A stretch of 28,441 bases of DNA from a virus. This document shows positions 1-7,151 of this stretch, piece after piece; positions within the stretch are counted from its first letter, which is position 1; each line of letters starts with the position of its first letter. The position numbers and the translations under genes are program-made. The notes under the pieces are model-generated. The model saw nothing but the letters and a program-made list of their open reading frames with translations, did not search any database and was not told where the DNA came from. The stretch spans positions 1 to 28,441 of the IMG/VR virus record IMGVR_UViG_3300045963_000145; one strand, 5' to 3'.

Positions 1-1
1 T

Positions 2-1504
2 GGTGATCGTAACAACCCGATGTACGCGGGTGACTACGACAACTCGTCGGTGCTGCGCAATCTGCGCATCATCGACCGCCAGCACCGCATGCTGGACCGT
101 CAGAAGCACTTCGTCGAGGTCGAAACGGGTGACACGCGGCCGATCCCGAAGGAATTCGACCGCAACAGGATCGCCTTCTTCGTCGAGAAGTTCGGCTTTC
201 AGGTCATCACCAAGCTCGTGCGGCGCATCCGCTGGACGGTGATCTGCGACAACGTCATGCTGCACGACGACTGGAGCCCGTACAAGCACTTCACGGTCAT
301 CCCCTACTTCCCTTACTTCCGTCGCGGCACGACGGTCGGCCTGGTCGAGAACCTGCTCGACCCGCAGGAGCTGTTGAACAAGGTTAGCAGCCAGGAGCTG
401 CACGTCGTGAACACGACGGCGAACTCGGGCTGGAAGGTGAAGACCGGCGCGATCACGAACATGTCGCCCGAGGAGCTGGAGCAGAACGGCGCTCGCACGG
501 GTCTGGTCATCGAGGTGGCCGGCGACCCCGACAAGGACGTCGTCAAGATCGCCCCGAACCAGGTGCCCGCCGGCCTGGACCGCATCAGCTTCAAGGCCGA
601 AGACCACATCAAGGGCATTTCGGGCATCAACGACTCGATGCAGGGCTTCGACCGCGAGGACGTGGCTGCCAAGGCCATCGACGCGAAGAAGAAGAGTGGC
701 TCGACCGGCCTGGCCAAGCCGATGGACTCGCTCACGCGCACCGACTTCATCCTTGCGCGCAACGGCCTGGACCTGATCCAGGAGTTCATGACTGAGCAGC
801 AGCTCGTCACCATCACCCACGATCACGCCACCGGCGAGTCGACCACGATCACGGTGAACGAAGCCTCGCCCGAGGGCCACATCATCAACGACCTCACGCT
901 CGGTGAGTACGACGTGGTCACCACCTCGATCCCGCACAAGGAGTCGATGGAGGACGACCAATTCGACCAGGCTGTGTCGATGAAGGAGATGGGCATTGCC
1001 ATCCCCGATAGCGTGATCGTGATGTCCAGCCGCCTGCTGAACAAGACCGAGATCATCAAGCAGATGGCTGGCAACCAGGACTCACCGGAAGCCAAGGCCG
1101 CAGCCGCTTTGCAGCAGCGTGGACAGCAGGCCGAGGTCGCCAAGCTCGAAGGCGAGGCTGCACAGAAGGCTGCCGACGCCAGTCTCAAGAAGGCAAAGAC
1201 CCAGGAGACCATCGTCAAGGCCCAGGTGCTGGCCAACACGCCCATCGAGTCGCCCGACGCTGTGGACCCCGAGTTGGATCGCGACGTGGCCAACCACGAG
1301 GCTGCGCTGGCCGTGGACAAGCAGGAGCACGACAAGCAGATGGACTTCGCTGAGCTGAACCTCAAGCGTGAGACCGAAGGCAACAAACTGCGCCTCCAGG
1401 CACAGGACATGGCAGCCAAGCGCGCAGACGCACGCGCCGCTGCTACCACCCAGGCAGCAGCCGCTGCCGCCAAACCCCAACCCAAGCAAGGACTGCGCAC
1501 ATGA
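2..1504 (+). CDS. Portal protein, P22 type (C-terminal part; start lies before the window)
   Basis: The reading frame is already open at the left edge, so the first visible ATG (position 20) is probably internal and the N-terminus is missing. The portal is the dodecameric ring at the capsid vertex through which DNA is packaged and ejected. The visible stretch with WSPYKHFTVIPYFPYFRRG, then GLVENLLDPQELLNKVSSQELH and NTTANSGWKV, is the conserved clip/stem-side region of P22-like portals. The last ~130 residues are Ala/Lys/Glu-rich and should form a long helix or coiled coil (a barrel-like extension), ending in a low-complexity Ala/Gln tail. At least 500 residues are present; family members are commonly around 700. 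The stop overlaps the next ATG by 4 bp (ATGA), coupling it to the scaffold-like gene. Family assignment is from recognised motifs, not a search. Confidence 0.85.
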   Translation, partial: GDRNNPMYAGDYDNSSVLRNLRIIDRQHRMLDRQKHFVEVETGDTRPIPKEFDRNRIAFFVEKFGFQVITKLVRRIRWTVICDNVMLHDDWSPYKHFTVIPYFPYFRRGTTVGLVENLLDPQELLNKVSSQELHVVNTTANSGWKVKTGAITNMSPEELEQNGARTGLVIEVAGDPDKDVVKIAPNQVPAGLDRISFKAEDHIKGISGINDSMQGFDREDVAAKAIDAKKKSGSTGLAKPMDSLTRTDFILARNGLDLIQEFMTEQQLVTITHDHATGESTTITVNEASPEGHIINDLTLGEYDVVTTSIPHKESMEDDQFDQAVSMKEMGIAIPDSVIVMSSRLLNKTEIIKQMAGNQDSPEAKAAAALQQRGQQAEVAKLEGEAAQKAADASLKKAKTQETIVKAQVLANTPIESPDAVDPELDRDVANHEAALAVDKQEHDKQMDFAELNLKRETEGNKLRLQAQDMAAKRADARAAATTQAAAAAAKPQPKQGLRT

Positions 1505-2622
1505 ACCTCTTCAACTGGGTCCACCGCCTCATGGCGTACATGACCTTCAATCTCGACGACGACCACAACAGCGCCGACGAGGGCGGTGACCGAGGCGACG
1601 AGTTCATCCCGACCAACACCGAGGCCGAAGCCGACGCCGCTGCTGCTGCGAAGGCCAAGCTCGATGTGGCTGCCGAGAAGGCTGCCGAGAAGGCTGCCGA
1701 GAAGGCTGCCGAGAAGGCTGCCGAGAAGACCGCGAAGGTCGAGGTCGACGAGGCCGCGGTGACAGCCGCTGCTGAAGCTGCGGTCGAGGCCGAGATCGCC
1801 GCCGAGGCTGAAGCTGCAGCCGAAGCCGAGGCCAAGGCGACCGGCAAGCCCCGCAAAGACACGCGCATCCCGCTCGCGCGTCACGAGGCGCTGCTGAACA
1901 AGGCGACTGAGCACGCGGCCGATCTCGCGCGCCAGCTCGCGCAATACGAGAAGGGCGCGAAGGTCGCCACCATCGCGGCCGAGCTGTCGGCAGCCGAGAT
2001 CAAGCTGGTCGAGATGGAGGCCGAGTTCACGAAGCTGACCTCTGACGGCAACGTCAAGGAGGCCAGCGCGGTGATGTCCAACATCCGCCGCCTGGAGCGC
2101 GAGGTGTCCGAGAGCAAGGTCGAGGCGCGCATCGCTGCGGCCACGGCCATCGCGACCGAGAACGCGCGCTTCAACGTCGCCTTGGAGCGCGTCGAAGAGG
2201 CCTACCCGCAGCTCAATCCCGACAACCCCGACCATGACGCTGAACTGATTAGCGACGTGGCCGACCTGAAGACCACCTACGAGCGCAAGGGCATGACGCC
2301 CACCGCCGCGCTGCAGAAGGCGGTCTCGAAGCTCGTGTCGGCCAAGACGGTCAAGCAGGAAGATGCCGTCGAGGTCAAGCCGAAGGTCGATGCGGACAAC
2401 AAGGACGTGGCCAAGGCTACCGCTGCCGAGCGCAAGGCAGCCGCCGTGGCCAAGGCCCTGGCCGCAGCCAAGGGCACACCCCCGAGCACCGCGAAGGTCG
2501 GCCTGGACTCCGACAAGGCCGGTGGCGGGGTGGACGCCAAGAACGTGATGAGGATGACCGAGAAGGACTTCAACGCCCTCTCGGAAGAGGCCCTCGCGGA
2601 GCTGCGCGGCGACAATTTTTGA
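1501..2622 (+). CDS. Probable capsid scaffolding protein
   Basis: A 373-residue, highly charged, Ala/Glu/Lys-rich protein placed between portal and capsid genes, the usual scaffold position in podoviruses. An acidic N-terminus (DLDDDHNSADEGGDRGDE) is followed by a low-complexity tract with five perfect copies of Ala-Ala-Glu-Lys (residues 57-76), then a long predicted coiled coil (about 120-240), a Lys/Ala-rich linker and a short C-terminal helix (MTEKDFNALSEEALAELRGDNF). Scaffolds of this type are helical, guide assembly of the coat protein and leave before or during packaging; the short C-terminal helix often contacts coat. The start overlaps the portal stop (ATGA). No sequence signature is family-specific, so the call rests on position and composition. 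Confidence 0.7.
   Translation: MNLFNWVHRLMAYMTFNLDDDHNSADEGGDRGDEFIPTNTEAEADAAAAAKAKLDVAAEKAAEKAAEKAAEKAAEKTAKVEVDEAAVTAAAEAAVEAEIAAEAEAAAEAEAKATGKPRKDTRIPLARHEALLNKATEHAADLARQLAQYEKGAKVATIAAELSAAEIKLVEMEAEFTKLTSDGNVKEASAVMSNIRRLEREVSESKVEARIAAATAIATENARFNVALERVEEAYPQLNPDNPDHDAELISDVADLKTTYERKGMTPTAALQKAVSKLVSAKTVKQEDAVEVKPKVDADNKDVAKATAAERKAAAVAKALAAAKGTPPSTAKVGLDSDKAGGGVDAKNVMRMTEKDFNALSEEALAELRGDNF
1669..1728 (+). repeat. Five perfect 12-bp tandem repeats inside the scaffold gene
   Basis: Five identical, contiguous copies of GCTGCCGAGAAG, encoding Ala-Ala-Glu-Lys. The DNA copies are identical even at synonymous positions, which suggests recent slippage expansion. Copy number is therefore likely to vary between related phages. 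Confidence 0.95.
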
Positions 2623-2648
2623 ACCTGAACTTTAACCAAGGAGAGATC

Positions 2649-3038
2649 GTGAACGAACAAGAGATCAAGAAGGCCCACGCTCGCATCGACGCGGAAGCGG
2701 AGAGACTGATTCGCGGCGAATGCGCTACCGAAGCGAGTTGCTCGCTGGGCGGTGATGTGCGCTACGTCCCACCGACCATCCGCACCACCGTCGAGGTGGC
2801 CGCGAACCGCAGCTTCTCCGACGCACTCCACGCACTGAAGTGTGGCCAACGTATCACGCGGCGCGGCTGGAACGGGGGTGGCATGTGGGTCTCGGCCCAG
2901 TATCCCGACAAGGGTTCGAAGATGGGCGTGCCGTATGCCTACCTGAAGAACGTCAACAACGAGTTGGTGCCGTGGCTGCCGAGCCAGGGCGACTTGTTCG
3001 CTGAAGACTGGGCGATCCTCCCGATCCAGCCGATCTGA
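2649..3038 (+). CDS. DUF2829 protein related to Thoeris anti-defence Tad2
   Basis: A 129-residue protein. The GTG start at 2649 is chosen because AAGGAGA (2638-2644) sits 4 nt upstream; a longer in-frame TTG at 2619 lacks such a site. Residues 1-54 are a polar extension. Residues 55-127 carry the DUF2829 pattern: SFSDALHALKCGQRITRRGWNG, then GMWV, then PWLPSQGDLFAEDW. Tad2 is the DUF2829 protein that binds the cyclic ADP-ribose signal made by Thoeris TIR proteins (1''-3' gcADPR) and so blocks the defence. Whether this copy binds such a molecule cannot be read from sequence. It lies between the scaffold-like and capsid genes and just before a terminator, so it is likely made with the late head proteins. 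The ~54-residue N-terminal extension is not part of the usual small domain. Confidence 0.82.
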   Translation: MNEQEIKKAHARIDAEAERLIRGECATEASCSLGGDVRYVPPTIRTTVEVAANRSFSDALHALKCGQRITRRGWNGGGMWVSAQYPDKGSKMGVPYAYLKNVNNELVPWLPSQGDLFAEDWAILPIQPI

Positions 3039-3074
3039 CCGTTCACCGTAGGGGCTGCCAGGCTACTGGCAACT

Positions 3075-3111
3075 GAGCTTCGATAGCGAAATGCAATCGA
3101 AGCTCTTTTTT
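3075..3111 (+). terminator. Rho-independent terminator after the DUF2829 gene
   Basis: A perfect 10-bp stem, GAGCTTCGAT (3075-3084) with ATCGAAGCTC (3096-3105), has an 11-nt loop and is followed directly by six T (3106-3111). It ends the portal/scaffold/DUF2829 unit and implies a separate start of transcription for the capsid gene downstream. Confidence 0.88.
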
Positions 3112-3133
3112 CGACTACACTGCGCCCAACGCT

Positions 3134-3230
3134 CCAGGCGCGCAGTCCTGGCCACGCGGGAACCGAGCGACACACGGTACACGTCCCAGGCACGATAGCC
3201 CTGGCCTCGCAGGCACGAAGCGACATTCGG
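3134..3230 (+). repeat. Two imperfect direct repeats with hairpins in the capsid gene leader
   Basis: The 253-nt gap between 3038 and 3292 has no convincing gene. After the terminator it holds two copies (3134-3177 and 3186-3230) of a ~45-nt element with a 52-nt period, about 70% identical when aligned by eye with one gap. Each begins CCAGGC, contains CCTGGCC 13-14 nt into the copy, and ends AGCGACA..CGG. Within each copy CCAGG pairs with CCTGG across an 8-9 nt loop, and these arms are conserved while the loops differ. This could be structured RNA in the capsid mRNA leader or a duplicated DNA-binding site. Confidence 0.7.
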
Positions 3231-3291
3231 CGAAGCGGTCTCTCGACCATCTAACTTCGATTCGTTTCTACTCTGCGAAAGGTGGACTGTC

Positions 3292-4434
3292 ATGTCCCTC
3301 ACCAATTTCACGCTGCTCACCACCGAGCAGAAGACCGTCTGGTCCCGCGACCTGTGGAAGCAGGCCCGCAACATGTCCTTCATCAATCGGTTCTTGGGCA
3401 AAGGCCCGAACTCGATGGTGCAGCACATCACCGAGCTGAAGAAGTCCGAAAAGGGCGCACGCGCCGTCATCACGCTGCTGGCCGACCTGGCTGGCGACGG
3501 TGTGGCCGGTGACCGCACCCTGGAAGGCAACGAAGAAGCGATGCAGACCTTTGACCAGGTCATCCGCATCGACCAGCTCCGGCACGCCAATCGCCACGAA
3601 GGCAAGATGGCCGACCAGAAGTCTGTCGTGGAATTCCGGGGCAACAGCCGCGACCTGCTGGCCTACTGGCTCAGCGACCGCATGGACCAGATGGCCTTCA
3701 GCGCCCTCGGTGGCCGCTCGTTCGCCATCCGTCCGAACGGTTCGACCCGCGTCGGCTCCGATCTGCCGAACCTGGAGTTCGCCAGTGACGTGACCGCGCC
3801 GAGCACCAAGCGCATGACCCGCTGGGACAACGTCAACGGCGTGCTGAAGGACTGGAACTCGGGCAACAACACCTCCAGCGCCATCGTCAACACCGGCGCT
3901 GCGGCCACGTCCGACTTCCCGGCCTGGCAGACCTTCGTGCAGCTCAAGGCCTACGCCAAGGACCGCTACGTCCGCGGCGTGATGGACGGCTCGGAAGAGA
4001 CCTACCACGCGTTCCTGACGCCGCAGGCCTTCGCCAAGCTGAAGAAGGACAACGACTACATGCTGAACCTGCGGCACTCGTCGTCGTCCAGCGTGAACGC
4101 GAACCTCTTCAGCGGCACCAGCGTGAAGATCGACGGTATCTACCTGCACGAGTTCCGCCATGTGCCGAACGTGTCGCAGGGCATCAGCGGCACCAACATG
4201 TACGGCGCCGGCCTGAATCTGCAGGGCTCGCAGATCCTGTTCTGCGGCGCGCAGGCCCTCGGCATGGCCGACATCGGTGCCCCCGATTGGAACGAGAAGG
4301 GCTTCGACTACGAGAACAGCCAGGGCATTGCGATGGGCAAGATCCTCGGCCTGCTCAAGCCCAAGTTCGGGACGATCTACGAAGCGAACACGACCGAAGA
4401 CTTCGGCGTGATCTCCTGCTACGTCGCTCAATAA
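3292..4434 (+). CDS. Major capsid protein, N4-gp56 / DUF4043 family
   Basis: A 380-residue protein, in the usual size range for this coat family. The region of residues ~35-140 shows the family signature: FLGKGPNSMVQHITEL, GDRTLEGNEEAM, IDQLRHANRHEGKMADQKSVV and LAYWLSDRMDQM. It would form the icosahedral shell with an HK97-type fold (family knowledge). The ATG at 3292 follows AAAGGTGG (3278-3285) with 6 nt spacing. It is preceded by a terminator and a repeat-bearing leader, so it probably has its own promoter, as expected for the most abundant virion protein. The stop codon overlaps the Shine-Dalgarno sequence of the next gene. Confidence 0.92.
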   Translation: MSLTNFTLLTTEQKTVWSRDLWKQARNMSFINRFLGKGPNSMVQHITELKKSEKGARAVITLLADLAGDGVAGDRTLEGNEEAMQTFDQVIRIDQLRHANRHEGKMADQKSVVEFRGNSRDLLAYWLSDRMDQMAFSALGGRSFAIRPNGSTRVGSDLPNLEFASDVTAPSTKRMTRWDNVNGVLKDWNSGNNTSSAIVNTGAAATSDFPAWQTFVQLKAYAKDRYVRGVMDGSEETYHAFLTPQAFAKLKKDNDYMLNLRHSSSSSVNANLFSGTSVKIDGIYLHEFRHVPNVSQGISGTNMYGAGLNLQGSQILFCGAQALGMADIGAPDWNEKGFDYENSQGIAMGKILGLLKPKFGTIYEANTTEDFGVISCYVAQ

Positions 4435-4444
4435 GGAGATCGAC

Positions 4445-4939
4445 ATGAAACTGCTCGCAAACCGCACCGCCCAGTACCCGCTGTTCCAGGAATTCGCGTT
4501 CAGTTGGAACAACTGGGTTGTCGACACCGTCGATGGCGCGAAGAAGACCTTCGGATCGACTCCGGCGCTGTCCACCGACCCCAACGAGTCGGGCCTGACC
4601 GGCGCCATCGGGTCCACGGTGACTTTCGACGCGCTGCCGATGCCGCCCGGCGCGGTGGTCATTGGCGGCGAACTGATCGTCGAGACGGCCTTTGTCGGCC
4701 CGACCGCCTGCACCGTCTCGGTGGGTATCGCCGGCTCGCTGGTGGCTGACCTGGCCGCGACCAGCCTGTTGTCCGCCGGCCGCACCGCGCTGCTGCTGAC
4801 TTCGCCGCTGCTGGAGAGTGCGGGTCAGAACGTCCGTCTCACCTTCACCTTCACTGTGGCCCAGGCCACGGCGGGCAAGGCGCGCATCCGTGTGATGTAC
4901 ACGGTCGACGGTCGCAGCAATGAAGTTCAGGTCTCCTGA
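4445..4939 (+). CDS. Probable capsid decoration (cement) protein
   Basis: A 164-residue protein starting 10 nt after the capsid gene, with a strong AAGGAGAT site (4433-4440). After a short polar N-terminus (YPLFQEFAFSWNNWVVD) it alternates Ala/Gly/Thr/Val strands (VIGGELIVETAFVGPTACTVSVGIAG and VRLTFTFTVAQATAGKARIRVMYTVDG), which suggests an all-beta sandwich. It has no signal peptide or membrane segment. A beta-sandwich protein immediately after the coat gene, with a strong ribosome binding site, is the usual setting of a head decoration protein. That function is inferred from position and predicted fold; I do not recognise the family with certainty. A strong hairpin follows. Confidence 0.6.
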   Translation: MKLLANRTAQYPLFQEFAFSWNNWVVDTVDGAKKTFGSTPALSTDPNESGLTGAIGSTVTFDALPMPPGAVVIGGELIVETAFVGPTACTVSVGIAGSLVADLAATSLLSAGRTALLLTSPLLESAGQNVRLTFTFTVAQATAGKARIRVMYTVDGRSNEVQVS

Positions 4940-4965
4940 TCGGGAAACTGATCAAGGACTGACCA

Positions 4966-4994
4966 ACGGACGGGGCTCGCAAGGCCCCGTCCGT
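4966..4994 (+). terminator. Strong GC-rich stem-loop after the decoration gene (terminator or attenuator without a U-tract)
   Basis: ACGGACGGGGC (4966-4976) pairs perfectly with GCCCCGTCCGT (4984-4994) around a 7-nt loop. There is no T-run after it, so it is not a standard intrinsic terminator. It may reduce read-through from the highly expressed head genes or protect the mRNA 3' end. Confidence 0.55.
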
Positions 4995-5026
4995 CCATCA
5001 GCACCCCCAACTACCAGGACGATGAC

Positions 5027-5407
5027 ATGGCCACTGCCAAGAAATTCATGATGCACCGCAACCGCACCGTCAGCTCGACGTGCGGCATCTCCATCGAATT
5101 CAAGAAGGGTGAGCTGCACCTCGTGCCGCCCGCGATGTTCGAGGAAGTGCTCGCCAAGGGCGGCGTGCCCGAGAGCGAGTTGGAAGAAGATGATCTGCCG
5201 AAATCGAAGACCTCGCCCGAAGCCATCGCCGAGCGCCGGGACGCGATCTTCAAGGCCTTCAAGGTCATCATCCTGCGCAACGACCGCAGCGACTTCACCG
5301 CCGGTGGCGCACCCCACGTGTCGGTGCTGGCGCGCGAGACTGGCTGGAGCGTCGATGCGCGCGAGCGCGACACGCTCTGGACTGAATACCCGAGCCTGGA
5401 GGACTGA
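5027..5407 (+). CDS. Small hypothetical phage protein, head-neck region
   Basis: A 126-residue soluble protein with an AGGA site (5016-5019) 7 nt before the ATG. The N-terminal half looks like a small beta domain (MMHRNRTVSSTCGISIEFKKGELHLVPPAMFEEVLAKGG); the phrase HLVPPAMFEEVLAKG is of a kind seen in short proteins found near capsid and adaptor genes in other phages. The second half is charged and helical (SPEAIAERRDAIFKAFKVIILRNDRSDFTAGG). It ends 3 nt before the adaptor gene, so the two are probably translated together. A neck or head-completion role is possible from position only. Confidence 0.6.
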   Translation: MATAKKFMMHRNRTVSSTCGISIEFKKGELHLVPPAMFEEVLAKGGVPESELEEDDLPKSKTSPEAIAERRDAIFKAFKVIILRNDRSDFTAGGAPHVSVLARETGWSVDARERDTLWTEYPSLED

Positions 5408-5410
5408 TCC

Positions 5411-6106
5411 ATGACCTCGGGTGATCTGCTCGATCTGTTTCGCGACGAGATGAATGACTCGGCCGTCCCGTATCTCTGGTCGGATGACTTTGTCTTCGGC
5501 GCTATCGACGACGCACAGACCACCTTTTGCCGCCTCACTGACGGCATTTCTGACGGTTCCACGGTGGCGGTCACGCAGATCGCCATCGTGCCCGCTACCG
5601 AGTGGTACGCCTTCAACCCGGTGATCCTCAAGGTGCGCACGTCGTACCGCACAGATACGGGTCGGCCGGTGGACATCATCAGTCAAGAGGACATGGTCAC
5701 CAGGGGCTACCGCTGGGACGGCAGCACGGGCACGCTGAAGGCTCTGGTGATGGGTATCGAGACTGGGAAGGTGCGGGCCTACCCGATGCCCACCGAAACC
5801 GTCACGGTGCAGCTCACGGTTTTCCGCAAGCCGCTGATCACGATCACTGACGACCAGGCGCTGGAGATCCCCGCCGACCACCACCGCGCCCTGCTGTTCT
5901 GGGCCAAGTATCGCGCCTACATGAAGCAGGACGCGGAGTGTTTCGACAAGACGCGCGCAGCGGACAACAAGGCCGACTTCGAGGCGTACTGCAAGGAAGC
6001 CAAGCTCGAACAACGTCGTGCGCGTCGTCAGCCTGGTGCGGTGGTCTATGGCGGCATCGTCAATGCCATCGGTGGCATGTCCAATGACTACGGCTACCCC
6101 CGTTGA
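5411..6106 (+). CDS. Head-to-tail adaptor protein
   Basis: A 231-residue protein. The N-terminus, with a helix containing LLDLFRDEMNDSAVPYLWSDD followed by FGAIDDAQTTFCRLTDG, matches the common phage adaptor pattern (helical bundle with 'LWsDdel..aindAq'). A beta region in the middle (VTVQLTVFRKPLITITDDQALEIPADHHRALLFWAKYRAYM) is also typical of this group, and a basic C-terminal tail (EQRRARRQPGAVVYGG) follows. Such proteins form the ring under the portal (gp6 of HK97, gp4 of P22 and gp11 of T7 play this role). The start is 3 nt after the preceding stop. Confidence 0.72.
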   Translation: MTSGDLLDLFRDEMNDSAVPYLWSDDFVFGAIDDAQTTFCRLTDGISDGSTVAVTQIAIVPATEWYAFNPVILKVRTSYRTDTGRPVDIISQEDMVTRGYRWDGSTGTLKALVMGIETGKVRAYPMPTETVTVQLTVFRKPLITITDDQALEIPADHHRALLFWAKYRAYMKQDAECFDKTRAADNKADFEAYCKEAKLEQRRARRQPGAVVYGGIVNAIGGMSNDYGYPR

Positions 6107-6123
6107 ACTGAACAGAGGACTCT

Positions 6124-6696
6124 ATGTCGACTCAATTCACTGCTGCCCAACTCGCCATCCTCAAGGCGGCGATTGCGGCCAATACCGATCCGACGTTCGT
6201 CAGCTACCGCACCGCGGGTGCGACGGGTGCGATGGCGAACTGGTACAACTTGCCGTCGAATCCGGTGGCCAATGGTTGGCGTACCGAAGCGCCGGTGGCC
6301 GACATCCTCGACGGCATCAACTGGACGCTGTACACGCCCAACGACGCGCCTGATGCCACGGCGACGTTCACCAATCGCGCCCTGGTCATCCAGACCAAGC
6401 AGATGAACCTGCAGAGCATGGTGCAGGGTCGGCAGTCGCTCGATGCCAGCAAGACCAACACTCGCGCTGGTCTGCGTGATGCAACTGTGCAGGTTCCGGC
6501 TGGTGCGTTGGGAGCGATGGTGGCCCCTGGCGGCAGTAACGGTGCGACAGTGCTCGCTGCCTGTGTACGCAGTGCGAGCTTCGGTGAAGTGTTGTTCTTC
6601 GCCGGCTCGGCGACCACGGGCGCCACCGCGGCCTTTCTGTTCGGCTGGCAGGGCAGCGTGGTGGACGCTGACATCGTCGCTGCGCTGGGTGCCTGA
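6124..6696 (+). CDS. Conserved phage structural-region protein of unknown function
   Basis: A 190-residue Ala-rich protein with AGAGGA (6114-6119) upstream of the ATG. It opens with a helix (FTAAQLAILKAAIAANTDPTFVSYRTAGATGAMANWYN), followed by a region with KQMNLQSMVQGRQSLDASKTNTRAGLRDA and a C-terminal part (LAACVRSASFGEVLFFAGS). This arrangement resembles a family widespread in tail-region operons of phages, in which 'QG..lDAskanvR.gl.da' is the recognisable core. No enzymatic or binding motif is visible. Its place between the adaptor and the beta-rich virion proteins suggests a virion or neck role. Confidence 0.6.
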   Translation: MSTQFTAAQLAILKAAIAANTDPTFVSYRTAGATGAMANWYNLPSNPVANGWRTEAPVADILDGINWTLYTPNDAPDATATFTNRALVIQTKQMNLQSMVQGRQSLDASKTNTRAGLRDATVQVPAGALGAMVAPGGSNGATVLAACVRSASFGEVLFFAGSATTGATAAFLFGWQGSVVDADIVAALGA

Positions 6697-6698
6697 CT

Positions 6699-7151
6699 GT
6701 GGCTACCGTCAAGCAGGTTCAGGGCACGCGTACTTCGTTGGCGTATACAGGCTTGGCCACGCTCGCGTCGGCCACCTACGTCGCCAATACGACGGCGTAC
6801 GACTGCACCGTCAATCAGCCGGTGGACGTGATCGTCGAGGTTGATGTGGCGACAACCAATGTGGTCGCCGGCAACAAGCAGGTGGTCGTATTCATGCAGG
6901 AGTCGCTCGACGGCACAAATTTTCGTAGTGGTCCGACCAGTGGTTCTGTTTCTACAGACGAACCGAACCTCAAACAACTCGGAGTGGTCCCGATGAACAG
7001 CACTACTACGGCTCAGCTCGGCACGTTTTCTATCGTCCAGGCGTTGGGCTACGTCCCGCAGAAGTTCAAGATCATCATCAAGAACGATGTGGGTGTGGCG
7101 CTCACCAGCGGCACTGTGTTCACGTCAGAGATCAGCGTCACGGTGATCTGA
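6699..7151 (+). CDS. Beta-rich virion protein, unknown
   Basis: A 150-residue protein starting with GTG at 6699, 2 nt after the previous stop; no strong Shine-Dalgarno is visible, so translational coupling is likely. It is almost entirely predicted beta strands with Thr/Val alternation (VDVIVEVDVATTNVVAGNKQVVVFMQESLDGTNF and FKIIIKNDVGVALTSGTVFTSEISVTVI), consistent with a jelly-roll-type structural protein. There is no hydrophobic anchor. The stop overlaps the next start by 1 bp (TGATG). I do not recognise a named family. Confidence 0.6.
   Translation: MATVKQVQGTRTSLAYTGLATLASATYVANTTAYDCTVNQPVDVIVEVDVATTNVVAGNKQVVVFMQESLDGTNFRSGPTSGSVSTDEPNLKQLGVVPMNSTTTAQLGTFSIVQALGYVPQKFKIIIKNDVGVALTSGTVFTSEISVTVI

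Noticed and set aside
823-2235. 470-codon minus-strand frame with Gly/Leu/Ser repeats over the portal and scaffold genes
   Set aside because: The apparent repeats are the reverse complement of the scaffold Ala-Glu-Lys repeats. No independent signal supports it.
2619-2648. Longer TTG start for the DUF2829 protein, overlapping the scaffold stop
   Set aside because: The Shine-Dalgarno AAGGAGA is placed for the GTG at 2649; the extra ten residues would include the ribosome binding site itself.
3268-4785. 505-codon minus-strand open frame across the capsid and decoration genes
   Set aside because: It lies opposite two well-supported genes, and its composition is that of a shadow frame.
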